Origin: Cryptomeria japonica
Taxonomy: Eukaryota > Streptophyta > Pinopsida > Cupressales > Cupressaceae
DNA length: 64,000 nt
Assembly (NCBI RefSeq): GCF_030272615.1
Contig: NC_081415.1
Span: 628,101,240-628,165,239 of the forward strand
Reading direction: 5' to 3'
A program made the position numbers and the translations under genes. Shown here piece after piece: positions 22,285 to 34,155 of the stretch (positions are counted from its first letter, which is position 1; the number at the start of each line of letters is the position of its first letter). Under the pieces are notes generated by a model. It saw only the letters and a program-made list of their open reading frames with translations. It did no database searches and was not told the DNA's origin.

Positions 22285-23769
22285 TGATGAACGAATAGTA
22301 CCAAACCGGTATTGAGAGGGGGGGGTGAATCAGTACAGGCAAAAACACAATCCTAAACCAGTTTGTCAGCAGACATTGTGCTTAAGCAAACAAACAGTAA
22401 CACCAATCTTAAATAGAGTACAACCGGCAAAACCTAGAATAACTGAGACACGCATAAACCAGTTGACACTTATCTTTTCATACAATCTAATACTTCATTT
22501 CCATTTCACCCTAGTGCATGAATAGGTAATCTATCATCAAAGATATATAAACAGCTAGATCAACATGATTTACCTTCAGACACAAATCACTTAAACCATC
22601 ACATGAAAAACACCACACATGACACACAGATTTTTCACGTGGAAACCCAACTGGGAAAAACCATGATGGGGATGAATACCCACAAGCTGTTTTTGAACTC
22701 TTTAGAAGTTCGCTCTGTTAGGAGCCTTGTCCGGTTAAAGACTGATACAATAGGTTCTGTTAGGAACCAATCCTGTTAGGGATCACCCGGTTAAGGGATG
22801 GCTAGAATACATGGTTAAGGGTTAAACCCTATTAAAGGTTACCTTGTTAGAGGATTTCAAGAACTCAATGGTTTTGAGTCACCCTGTTAAAGGATTTATA
22901 GTAAGCCGGTTAAAGCTACCTTGTTAAGGGATTTTCCAACTGTTGAAGTGGTTAGAGATCAATAGGTATTACAATGATCTGGTAACAGCACTCAATGCCA
23001 ATGCAGATCCGCTTTAGCTCCTCTTCACCTTCTACACTTACACTCTGTAGGTATCACTTCTCTCCTCTGGTCTAGCAAGAATCACATATCCCTTCACTTG
23101 GATACACACACACAACTTTTGCCAACAAAACCAACATGCAACACAACATCGACCTTATAGAAAAAAGATAGGTCAGTAGCATAAATCCTAAACCCTAAAC
23201 CTATTATGTTAAGCAATTCAAACAGTTCAATCCTGACCGTTGAGCACATTGCATTAAATGCAACAGTCTTGAACCAATCTCAAGACGTTCTCCATCGTTC
23301 ATTTTCCACCGATTTCATGGCGGCTAATAACCCATCATGTGTTATCACCATTTACAAACTTCGCACATTCCTAAGGTAGATAGGAACAATCTCCTTCATG
23401 CAAGATCCTTCATGCACACAAGGCTGATGTGGCAACATAATCTGTTCATCGTTACAATGCAACTCATCACACAAAGTCATCGATTGAGTCACACAGGCTT
23501 GAAGTACTTCAACCAGAAACCCTGAAGTTGAGACTACCAACTGGTAGTCATGCAAAGCTTCCATGTACCGGTTCCCATAACCACATGTCGGTTCACCTTA
23601 AACAAACACATTGCTTCACTTTGGCACATATACCGGTTCACAATGTTATACTGGTTCTCACATATACCGGTTCTTGGTAACATACTGGTTCTCTTTTCTT
23701 CAGCATATTGACATCAATGACAACATACAATGTCATCATGTCCTCATATTGGTTCACATAATGCCAACA
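22285..23769 (-). mobile_element. Solo LTR of a Copia element, family of F, inside element B
   Basis: Read on the minus strand it begins TGTTGGCATTATG and ends GTTCATCA, matching the LTRs of Copia element F (50565-51990) along its length. Shared marks are the run before TCTCAGTAC/ACCGG near the end, the block coding for TTTTTCCCAGTTGGGTTTCC, and a TGATGTCAATA block near the start. About 1485 bp. No internal sequence is attached on either side, so it is a solo LTR. A clear 5-bp target duplication is not visible (CTCAA versus CTGAT). Confidence 0.85.
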
Positions 23770-24038
23770 CTGATGTGCTAAGCTCCATTGTTCAATAATA
23801 AGGCTCAGTGATGAATATATATTGACGCAATAAAATATGTGACACAGGTTCATGATTCATTCAATTTCATTCTCACTCTCATCTCATTTGTTTATTGATA
23901 GTTTGTTGATTTCTCATCTTCTTTCTAAGTCGCATTCTAACATTCTTTCTACCATCAAATTTTATTTCTATCATCTAACTAACATTTCTTCAAGATGTAT
24001 CTAAGTTAAAATTGGTTCAACCATTATCATACAAAAAA

Positions 24039-24170
24039 CATTCATTATAGATTCATTTGCATTCATTATAGATTTATTTGCATTCATTATAGATTCATTT
24101 GCATTCATTACAGTTTCATTTGCATTCATTATAGCATTCATTATAGATTCTATTTGCATTCATTTTAAAA
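24039..24170. repeat. 21-bp tandem repeat CATTCATTATAGATTCATTTG
   Basis: Five full copies and two partial ones, with one 12-bp truncated unit in the middle. AT-rich. It lies in the 3' region of element B between the solo LTR and the antisense gene. Confidence 0.93.
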
Positions 24171-24419
24171 TCCATTACCATCATTAATACATACATGTAT
24201 TACCATTGCATTCAAAATCATATAGATCAAATAGATATACATCATAAAACTCATAACATCATATAAGCATACATGAGAAGCAAAACATACATAGATCACT
24301 ATCAAAACCCGCATGTCATATATATATAACTCAAAAATGATAATGTGTGTGAATACAATAAATAAGCCCAAAGGCTCAGATAACATGATCAGCCAACACT
24401 ACCTCTATCAGCAGGTGGA

Positions 24420-26741
24420 TCCTATCCACTAGATCTTGCGCCAGGATGTTGAGGTGGTCCCATAACGCCACCACTGCTAGTCTATCATGAAGTACATCTA
24501 CTCAATCTCCTCCCCATAAATGCACTGAAACTAGGCTCTCTCTGACCCTCGGGGATGGTTTGCTCATATGCCTGTCTATAATAAATAGCCTCCTACGCAG
24601 TAGTGAAATACCTATCTGCCTGGTCACGCACATCGATACCTGCTCTAAAAAGCTAATCAAAAGCATCCATGGTAATCTAACCTCTCTGAACTACCTCATC
24701 TCTCTCCCTCTAGAGATGATCTCTCTCAGCCTCAAGGGCACCATAATCTGCACGATAAGTATCTTGCTCGATATCTCGTCTAGCAACCTCATCCTCTAAA
24801 CTCTGGACCCACACTCTAAGAGTTTGCATCTCATCCCCCTCACCAACCTGTCCTATCCCACCCTCTGCACCAGGAACATCCTCTAGCTCCTGCATATCCT
24901 CATCATCACCTCCATCCTCACTAGTTGATGACTCAGAAGAATCATCACTATCCTCATTGCTAATAGACTCGGTGTCTCCACCAATGTCTATATCCTCATC
25001 TCCCTCATCTCCCCCACCTCCTCCCTCATCATCCTCATCTCTCTTAGTTCCACCCTCTCCTCCTCCTCTGGCTCTCTCCCCTACATCTATCCTCAACCGT
25101 TGTCTAGGATGGTGAATCTGATGTGCTGTAATCAGAACACCAGGATCAGTAAAAGGCACTGGCCTATGCCTAGCAAACCACACATCATACTCCATCATCA
25201 TCCTTGGATCCGTTGCACCTCTACCCCAACCCCAGAGTAATGGCTACAGAGAATCAAACTCAACAGAAGCAACATGTAGTTGTATGCAAACACCCCAATC
25301 AGATGCCTCCCATGATACTCGAGCAAAATAAGCAGTAACCACAGGTGTTACCTGTACCTCACCAAATTGTCTCAGAACCCACCCTAGAAGATACATCTCG
25401 ATAATCTGCTAGGTCTCAAAGGTCCTACCAATAAGATATCTTTGTTGTTGGTAGAAAGGCAAGTGTACTTCATCATCCTCCCAATTGGGGCAATCTAAGT
25501 ATGGTCTCTAAATAAAATGCTGCAATATGTCCAACTGATGTCTCCAGTACAAGGTGTTCCCCGAACCTCTGTGTCTGATACCTGCTATGTACCTGAAAGC
25601 ATAAGGCTCACCAGGCTGCAAATCAACATGAATAGCAAGCCTCGAAATAGAAATAAGCTCCCATGCCATGTTTGAAGCAAAGTAACACCACAACTTATAG
25701 AACGGTATCCAAGATACACAATGCCATGCAACTAATAGTATAACATGGCTAGAAGACAAGGACCCCAAGCATACAGTTGATGATGAATGATCATATCATG
25801 GAGCACTCTGCCCAATCCAACTGGAAACCCATGACCTTGTATGTCAGGTATCTGTAAACCACCGACAACACTACATAATAAAATAGTCATGTCATCATAG
25901 TCTAATCGGGCCCAAGGGATGTCATAACAGCCACTGATCTGCAAGTCCTGAATCTCACACTCGAAAAGTGCACATAGTCCAGCAATGCCATCATCATGGT
26001 CATATACAACTCTCTCACCATGAATAGGAGTACATAGTATATGCCATACATCCTCTAAGGTAATCGATGCCTCACCAGTCGAAAGATGAAAAGAACAAGT
26101 CTCGGAATGCCACCACTCTATCAAAGCTATAATCATGGCCCTATTGGCCGTAACCTTTGGCAAGTGTAAAACATGATATAGACCAAGTTGTTGGATATGG
26201 TCAATCTCCTCATCAAGTAAGTCAGCTCAAAGATCAAGTCCACTAGGTCTGCTTTGTCGGCAATATAACACTCTAATGTTCTCCTGCAATGAGAAAATGT
26301 TGAAAATATTAGATATTGGATCTCGAAAATAAAAAATATTTCAAAACGCATGACAAAAAAAAGGTTACATTTACAACGAATGTGTAATAGTTATGACTAA
26401 TGTGGTACAATTATGACTCTTGCGTGACGTTTAAAGCTCATGTGTAACAATAAACACTTATGCGTAATGATATACACGAATGTGGCATGTTTAATACTAA
26501 TGCAGAACATTTAGGATGCATGCATAACAGTTACAGCATTTGCGATACAGTTAACACTAATGCGTAAACATCGACAAGCGATTGTGTGACATAGTGCAAA
26601 AATTGATCATGGAATTTTTTTTTGAAAAACAAGCATAAATCAGGAAAAAAATTGGAAAAATACCATGCCGCCAATCCCAGGAGGTCTCTGATATGAACGT
26701 ACTTGGTCAGACAGATGCAATCGAGCTCTATAACCAGCCAT
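24420..26741 (-). pseudogene. Decayed antisense PMD gene of element B, two exons
   Basis: Same plan as the gene at 2974-5362. Inferred exon 1: 26741-26664 (ATG, 26 codons, donor GTATTT). Acceptor TTGCAG ends at 26284 and exon 2 starts at 26283, in phase 0. PMD blocks follow: LGLYHVLHLPKVTANRA, IIALIEWWHSETCSF, GEASITLEDVWHIL, then RYLIGRTF near 25440. It breaks at an in-frame TGA about 18 codons into exon 2, and by stops and frameshifts near 25730 and 25200-25510. The tail (25201-24710) is acidic (Asp/Glu/Ser/Gly-rich) and ends in a charged coiled-coil-like segment. Below 24710 only fragments remain. Function as for element A's gene; this copy cannot be translated whole. Confidence 0.8.
26373..26590. 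repeat. 20-bp degenerate tandem repeat in the intron of the antisense gene
   Basis: About eleven units of 19-22 bp, for example ACTAATGCGTAA, ACGAATGTGTAAT, ACTTATGCGTAAT and CTCATGTGTAAC, each followed by AnAGTTA-like spacers. It lies wholly within the inferred intron (26663-26284). Same position and similar core as the array at 4764-5200. Confidence 0.85.
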
Positions 26742-26833
26742 GACGATCAAATACTCAGAAAAAAGCACATAAACTGCAGAGAAAACCAAGGAATTACCAA
26801 ATTGTAAATGAGCAATGAAAACCTAAAAATATC

Positions 26834-26858
26834 TATTTATAGCTCAAAATTAGGGTTT
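26834..26858 (-). promoter_or_regulatory. Antisense promoter of the element B PMD gene
   Basis: Minus strand: AAACCCTAA at 26858-26850 followed by TATAAATA at 26841-26834. The ATG of exon 1 lies 93 bp downstream of the TATA box. Matches the pair at 5433-5467. Confidence 0.6.
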
Positions 26859-27104
26859 TTTGACACCTCGACGCCCGTGGTCCCCACCAGCTTCAAAAAC
26901 CTTGTAGCCTACTCAAACGATCTTGAAATCTCACAAAATTTTACATGCTTTCTCGTTAAACTGATATTGAAAACATGGTCTCAATTTTGGAATTTTCTGA
27001 CCACCTTTTCCGAGGGGGCATATTTACACTATACAGCAGTACCGAGGCATACTAGGGCAGAATTTTTCATTTTCTTTGAAACGATATCGTTCCAACTTTA
27101 TCTC

Positions 27105-27117
27105 AAAGAGGGGCAAA
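27105..27117 (+). other. Polypurine tract of element B
   Basis: AAAGAGGGGCAAA ends directly at the TG of the 3' LTR. A second tract, CCGAGGGGGCAT, lies about 100 bp upstream (27007-27018), and element A has the same at 5638-5649. Confidence 0.88.
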
Positions 27118-28376
27118 TGTAGACACCTAAAAATATCTCATTGATCATGTACTAATTATTCCTCTAATTGATTAAATAATTTTTATTATTTATTTAATTT
27201 AATTAATCTATTTCTTCTAATTTCATATTTCCTCATCATCTTACTAATTATTCTATTTTCCTATTCTATCATCATTTTATCATTTTAACCATGTTCTAAA
27301 TATTAATTAAATATTTATTATTTAATTTAATTATGATTAATTCCCCAATTTAAATAAACTTTATTATTTAAATAAATTACTAATTATTCAATTTCTATCT
27401 CTAATCATCTAATCATTCAACCATTTTCTAAATATTAATTAAATATTTAGTATTTAATTAATTATGATTTAATCCTTTAAATTAGATAATCTTTATTATT
27501 TAATTAAATTCCATCTCTACATAATTAAATAGTTTCTTTAAATTATTTAATTAACTAATTAATTCTTCCATTTCCAAATCCCCAAATTCTAATTTCATTT
27601 AATTTCATATTCTTCTAATTTCTTCCAAATTCAAATACATGTGCATGATTTCAAAAACCAAATTGAAAATCAAAGTCAAGTTCTAAATATATTCAAATAC
27701 TAAATTGAATTAAAATAAATTCAATTGTTTGAATTAAATATCATGCAAAGATTAAATTGAAAATCTAAATCTAAATGCAAGCACACGCTAAATTAATTAA
27801 TTAAATCATTTATCTCTCCAATCTCTATTTCCATCTTTTAGTTAGCTTTTTTTAAATTAAGCGTTCTGTGTCATCCTCTTTATTTCCACCAATCATTCTT
27901 TTTCTTCTTTCAATCAGCTTTTTCTCAATCAGTTGACTCAATTAATCTATTCTATCTATTGAGTTTCACTCCTACAATCAGCAGTTCAACTATCAATTTT
28001 CATTTGAGCTCACCTAAGTTCCACCTCTTGATCAATTTGTTCCACTTTTCAATCAATCTTTTCCAAAAATCTATAAATTGAGCATTTAATCTCCATTTTC
28101 AATAATCATGAACTTCGAATCTTTGTGTCACTTGCAGGTTACTAGCGCAATATCTGAGAGCCATCATACCACAGAGAAGAGAAGAGAAATGGAAGCAATA
28201 TGCAATCTTGGAATAGGGAAATTCATTGAATTATTATAATTCTTATTTCTTGATATTTGCATCATTTCATTGTCTTGTTTGTTAGATTCTTTGATTAGAT
28301 AGGGATTTGTGATTTCCCTTGATTTCTAATTAATTAATTATTGTTTTGAATAAGATGAATTTTACATGCATATACA
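27118..28376 (+). repeat. 3' LTR of element B
   Basis: 1259 bp, alignable by eye to 8194-9464 along its full length, with scattered substitutions and small gaps such as a shorter AATTAATTAA run near 27795. TATA box at 28072-28078. Followed by the target duplication ATACC. Confidence 0.96.
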
Positions 28377-28800
28377 ATACCAACATAAGATTATAAAAGA
28401 TAATTTTTGGGATTGGTGGTGGATGGGTTTAGGTAAACCACCAAACAATAATCTTGGTGTTCCCTTATATTTTCCCAGGAAACTATATGCTAAGTTTATC
28501 TTGGGTAAGAAAATCAACTATTTAGGCATGAGAAGTTTTCAAGGTGTGGATGGAGGAATGCCTCGGGATAGACTTGGGATAATTTGAGTGGTACAAGGTC
28601 CATATGTTCCTCCTCCTATTCCTCTCCCACCTCCTATATAGCATCTAGACTTTGTTTTTGTTCCAGCTTCACAGAGCATCACGACCATACACTCTTTGGC
28701 CTACTATTTGATCGTGGTGTATCCACATCATCTTCACATATTTGTGTGTCACATACTTGCACTATGTACAAGCACACATGTTTAGGCCCACTTCGAAATC
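28377..28800 (+). pseudogene. Decayed reading frame interrupted by element B, right part
   Basis: Continues in phase from 8193 when the second ATACC is removed. Reads DNFWDWWWMGLGKPPNNN and GVPLYFPRKLY up to TGA at 28585-28587, then after the stop a Pro-rich piece (VPPPIPLPPP) and further fragments with stops. Family not recognised. Confidence 0.5.
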
Positions 28801-30289
28801 CTAGTAAGCCTCTCATCGACATAGTCAAGTACGAGGTCCATTACATGTCACATGTAGGAGATGAGACAACTAGGGTGCGAGCATATGTTGGAGAGACATC
28901 AAGTGCTAGAGATGAAATAGTGGTAAGACTTGACTTGTAATTTCATATTAAATTAAGTTATATTAAAACTTAATATTTATAGGAAATATTAGTACTAACA
29001 TGTATATTTATGTGATATTTAACAAATGATGTCAGAGGATGATTTGAGACAAGTCCGTCAGGGCACTATATCAGCCATTTCATTTGGCCTAGAGAGTTAC
29101 ATGGTATAATTTTTTGCACATGCGTATTTACAAATTTTATATTGTATATGCATATTTCATTTAAATTATCATTAAATAAACTATATATTAATGTTGGATA
29201 TTCCATCATTCTCTCACGTATAGTTTGTTTAGTGTTTGCTTGGTGTTTGTTATTTTATCGTAAACTAAGAATATTAGCTTAGTTTGTTAATGATTTGTGG
29301 CTAGATTTCAATTTGCCAAAGCATGGACTGAGGCATATTCCCATTGATTAGGCTCATTCATGATTTGGTAGTGGCATATGCCCTTTGTCATGTTGGGACC
29401 ATTAATACCCTTAGCCAGATCAGGCAATACATTTGCCCACATTTTGTGTTATTGGCAAGTGTTTTTTCCTAGACCTTATACCATTAACTGTTGAATCTTT
29501 CAAATTTTCAACTGACGTATATATATCTTGTTTCAATACACTTTGTCTTGGATTTCAACTAACAATGGGAAGATGGCTTCCTTCAAACCTACTCGGGCTT
29601 GTAGCCTCGGTGATCAAGCATAGTGGAATCCTTTGGTGGTCAGTATAAACTCGATCGGTTCCTGTGTGAAAGCCCTGCATGCATGTTCATTTGATCATGC
29701 TCTCTATTTTTCTAGGGTATAGTGGCTAGACTCCATTCATAGGCCCATGATTTTTTTTAAATCTTGGCTCATAGTTGTGTGGAGCTTGGTGGCATTTATA
29801 TGCAATGTAAAGTTCCATTGACCTCCTTCAATTTGTGTAGGGTGATCTTCATAGAGTTTGGTGATGGTGGATTAGCCTAAAATCTTGTATGTTATTTAGC
29901 TTCATATTGTGTCTTGATCGGGCTCTTTCATAATGGCTTGCAGGAGATCTTCGTAAATAGTAATATTTCTGCAAAACTAATAGTAGGTACATTATTGGAC
30001 ATTTGAATTTTCACAAGCTTGTGTGATGGAATTTCTTATTCAAAAGTTCTATATGTTATTTTCTACACTAAGCTCAAAGTGAGAAATTGTAAGCTTATGT
30101 TTTTGGAACAAACTGTGTATCTCTCAACTCCTTGAAGGGGTTGTTATTTTTCTTTCTAAGGTGTTTTAGTGATGAAAGATCAAACAAAAATAGCATCTAT
30201 ATTTAACTAATAAAGTGGCAAGAATTTCTCCAATATTCCTTCCCGACTATTAGCTACTATACAATAAATAACTATTCCATGTGGAAGAC
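28801..30289. other. Unassigned sequence, no gene recognised
   Basis: Short open frames only (for example 29433-29648, 71 residues, hydrophobic, no motif). It may contain the rest of the decayed gene and its introns. I see no LTR ends or repeats in it. Confidence 0.4.
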
Positions 30290-31490
30290 CAAACTCAAGA
30301 CTCAACTTGAGTTTGAATAAGTTTGGGATTATTGCTATTTACTAAGTTGTCATTAGTTTTATTCCCAAAGTCATTCTATATACTCTAGCTGGTTAATTCC
30401 ACCGAAATGTCTAGTCAGTAATTACTAAGGTGTCGGTTACAGAGAAAGGCTAGTCACCGAGATGAGACACACCAAGTTGTTTACCGAGTTAAGTTCTATG
30501 TCTACTGAGCAGCAAAGAAGGTATACCAAGTCAATCTGAACCGAGTGAAAATGTGTTACCAGATTCAATGAATCTTGACACACATGTGAAATGTGTTACA
30601 AGATTCGAGAACATGGAACCGTTATTACATAGGAAATTGCATTTAAATATTTTGTATGATTTTGAGGGAGTTTATCCAATGAAATAATTTCTATGTTTAT
30701 TCATTCGATAAAACATGTTTGTATGATCGATGCATGAATAGATCACCATCTCAGAGATCTATATATACAAAATGATTTGAGTATCTAAACAGGAGGGAAA
30801 AATGATGAGTTGAATATGAAAAATCTTGAGAGAAGATAAGATGTGAAGATTAACAGAGATATTTAGAGGTCACCGAGAAGGTTTTTCGGAGAACAATTTA
30901 AGTGATAGAATATACAGAAGTGGTCACCGAGTTGACTTATCAAATATCGAGGTATGCAATGAGCAAGGTAATTTCATATTGAGCACATAGAGTCTGCTAT
31001 AACATTTCAGATGTAAAGTTGTAGATATTTTGTAAATATTTTCATTGAATTATTTTGAGTTGAGTTAGAAACCTTTAACAGGGTAAAAGAATCGAACAAA
31101 ATCTATAAATTGTAAAGCCTTTAACCAAGTACAGCATTTTGTAAAAGTGTTTGTAAAATCCTTTTGCAAGGTAGATCTAAAGATCTTTGTACTCCTAACA
31201 AGGTAAGCTATCAGAAATAGCTAAACATGTAGCTCTAACCAAGCAATCTTGATTATTGTAGTAGTGAAGTTGTGGGTGCCATCCCCACCATAGTTTTTCT
31301 TTCTAACCAAGAGTTTCTACGTAACCAAAATCTTTGTGTTATGGAGTGAAATTTGTATGAATGTTATTTCTATGATTATGTTTCAACATTATATATTATG
31401 AGATCAATAGTATTCAGTTTATGTTTAACAGTAAAATTGTTGTTCAAGAAAAGTTTTGAAGTACTGATTCACCCCTCCCCTCTCAGTACA
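30290..31490 (+). repeat. 5' LTR of element C (left end approximate)
   Basis: Ends with TGATTCACCCCTCCCCTCTC then AGTAC, the U5 block shared with F and other Copia LTRs here. It contains repeated CACCGAG or ACCGAG motifs (30460-30960) and a TATA-like box (CTATATATAC, 30761-30770). The left end could not be fixed, because no second copy is in the window. Confidence 0.6.
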
Positions 31491-31539
31491 TTAGCTTTCC
31501 TAGTTGGACCTAATAGGGATGTGGTTAGTGATACCACAA

Positions 31540-32257
31540 CACAACACAAGATAGATGTTGATGAGCAGATGAAATTTGATCAAGCTGACAAAAAGATGAA
31601 ATTGATCATTTTGTTCAGTGTGTTTGATGAAGTTCAACCTTTCATCTGAGACTCATCCATAGCTAAAGATGCATGGGACAAGCTCAACACCATATATGAG
31701 GTGAAGAATCAAAATCAGATCCTGAATTTGCAGAGTCAGCTACACAGCCTGAAGATGAAGAATGGAGAACATTTAGAATCCTTCCTCAAAAGGATTGCAA
31801 AGTTGAGAGCTTCCCTACAAGCATAATTGGGAAAAATAATTGATGATATATTTTTAGTGCCTATTATTCTATGGGGAATACCACCCAGATATAAAGTGTT
31901 TGTGACAACTTTGAATGTCACTAGAGAAGTTGGTGAATCTTCTCCAGAAAGAAGAGCCTATAAGCTAGGAATGTGGTGAGGATGATCATCCAATTGACAC
32001 ATGCCATAAAGGCGAGAAGCCTATGATGCAGTTCAGTGGACCTCCCAAATATAGTAATTCATCCAGACCTTGAAAAAGAAGTGTCCAATATGTGAAAGAG
32101 TTGGGCATGATGTGAAAAATTGTTGGTACAACTCCTTGGCTAAAGGATCATCCAACAAATCACGTCCAAAGAAGACCTTTCAAAGTGGTAAAATACAATG
32201 GGAGCAAAAGACCAAGAGAAACAACAAAGAAGTGTTGTTGAAGAAAAAGATTCTCTA
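31540..32257 (+). pseudogene. gag (element C)
   Basis: Reads the Copia gag middle: AKDAWDKLNTIYEVKNQNQ, then NLQSQLHSLKMKNGEHLESF. A TGA lies at 31648-31650 and a TAG near 31826. A perfect CCHC zinc knuckle (CPICERVGHDVKNC) at 32079-32120 sits in another frame. The N-terminal third is missing. Confidence 0.85.
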
Positions 32258-32299
32258 AATGATGAATATGTGCTTTCCACCCACACTTTAGAAGATGGT

Positions 32300-33786
32300 T
32301 TACAATCAAGCTCTAATTAGTATGTAGACTCAAGTGCTATAAAGCACATGACTGAACAGAAGAAGTCATTTCTCACATTCAAACCCCATCACAGTACAGT
32401 CATTCTTGGAGATGATACCACCTTTGACATGAAAGGTATTGGTGACATCTCTTTGAAGTTTGGCATACATAGTTGTACACTTACTAATGTTTTGTATGTG
32501 CAGACTTACCAAAAATATTCTTTTTGTTAATCAATTTCTTGATCATAATCTTAGGATTGAGTTTGATACCAATCAAGACAAAAGATATGTCTTATCAAAG
32601 ATAAGTCTAAAAAATGAAATGATTGTTGCAAGTGCTACTGAGATTGGTAGAATATTAAGGCTTGATACAATTGTTAATAATCAAGCCTTGGTGACTAAGG
32701 AATTGCAATGATCTTTTTATGCTTTGGCATCACAGAATTGGTCATTTGAGCAATAGTTACTTGCTAGAACTTAATCTAAAAAGCATGGTCAAAGGGCTTC
32801 CATCACTTGAGAAGTCAAGTGTTATTTGTTCTAGTTGTCTTGTTGGAAAACAACAGGGAGAACCCTTCTATCCTAGTGAGCATTATGCAATCCAACCCTT
32901 ACATCTAGTGCATACTGATTTATGTGGCCCTGTGCCACCTACTCATAAAGTATACATGTACTTTCAACTTTTTGTTGATGATCACAAACAAAAAATGTGG
33001 GTATGTTGTTTGCAGCATAAAGATGATCCTTTTAAGTATTTCAAAGAGCTTCGCAATCTTGAGAAGTTCAAGATACACATCATCTCATTCGTGTCCTCCA
33101 CTTAGATCAAGGGGGGAATACATTATCACAGAATTATCCACATATCTGAAGGAACATGAAATTCAATGTCAATTAAATTTAACATACACACCTTAGCAAA
33201 ATGAAGATGTTGAATGAAGAAATCGAATCATCATGGAGATGGTCTGAAGTATGCTGAAAGATTCTCAACTAGATCATTCATATTGGGCTAAAGTTGTTCA
33301 CGCAGTTGTTTATCTATTGAATCATGCACCAACCAAAGCTATTGATAGTATCACACTAGAAGAAGCATGGACAAGGGTAAAGCCTTTTATCTTTCATCTT
33401 CATGTATTTGGAAGCATTGCCTATATGCACATTCCTAAACAAAAGAGGAAGAAGCTAGATGAAAAATCAATGAAATGTGTTCTTCTTGGATATAGCAATG
33501 AATCTTAAGGCTTATCCTCTTATGGATCCAACCAAAAAGAAGATATACATTAGTAGAGATGTATTTTTTTATGAGAAAAGTGAGTCAAGTACTCATCCCA
33601 CATCATCACCTACTTTAGATAGTGCTCATTTATTCAACATGGATGGAAAAATGATGAGAAAATTGATAGTCAATAACACCCAGTAATGTCTCAAAACCTT
33701 TACCAAAGTGGTATACTAATACCATTCAAGATGAAAAGCTAGATGGAGTCCCAAACACTTCCACTTTAAGTCCAAGAACTTGCAGC
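32300..33786 (+). pseudogene. Protease remnant and integrase (element C)
   Basis: The protease region reads YVDSSAIKHMTEQ, with the active-site DSG as DSS. The GAG-pre-integrase block (LWHHRIGHLSNSYL, near 32720) and the CSSCLVGKQ zinc half are clear. The integrase shows HTDLCGP with the first Asp. The second catalytic block is broken by a frameshift near 33100. The third (VE-RNRIIMEMV) keeps its Glu, with stops at 33194-33196, near 33213 and near 33246. The C-terminal part (HVFGSIAYMHIPKQKR, CVLLGYSNES) follows to 33508. Confidence 0.88.
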
Positions 33787-34155
33787 ATGACTCGCAATGA
33801 GGTAAATTTATCCTTGATGAATATAGTTGTTTATAATTTCAAGCCATCTACTATTCAAGAAGCACTTGAATCAAAGACTTGGAAAGAGACTATAGAGGCA
33901 GAGTATCAATCTTTGATGAAAAACATCACTTGGGAGCTTGTTGATCTACCACTTGGTAAGAAAGAAATTGGATGTAAATGGATATTTTTAACTAAATACA
34001 ACTTAGATGGTAGTATAGATAAATATAAGGATAGACTTGTAACCAAGGGCTATGCCCAAAAATAAGGGATGGACTATGAGAAAACATTTCCTCCCAAAAC
34101 AAAGATAAAAATAATTAGAATGATTTTTCTTTAGCTACCCAATTTATATGGAAAC
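33787..34155 (+). pseudogene. Reverse transcriptase, N-terminal part (element C)
   Basis: Copia RT start: IQEALESKTWKETIEAEYQS, then GCKWIFLTKYNLDGSIDKYK and KGYAQK, stop at 34063-34065. The coding sequence reaches LATQFIWK in one frame and is cut by element J. It resumes at 36386 as [15 protein letters not shown]. Confidence 0.92.

Larger units (their letters stand above)
8194..28376 (+). mobile_element. Element B: complete Tat-lineage Ty3/Gypsy retrotransposon, 20.2 kb
   Basis: Both LTRs begin TGTAGACACC and end CATATACA. The 5-bp target duplication ATACC (8189-8193 and 28377-28381) is perfect. PBS at 9468, PPT at 27105. Order: leader, gag, protease, G-patch remnant, RT, RNase H, archaeal-type second RNase H, integrase, long 3' region, antisense PMD gene, PPT, LTR. 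A second RNase H after RT-RNase H is diagnostic of the Tat lineage, and the large size fits its Ogre-like members. Every pol domain carries stops or frameshifts, so it is dead. The LTRs differ at a few percent of sites by eye, so it is not recent. A solo Copia LTR sits in the 3' region. Confidence 0.95.

Noticed and set aside
26850-26858. AAACCCTAA as telomeric repeat
   Set aside because: A single copy beside a TATA box is a promoter-type box, not a telomere tract.
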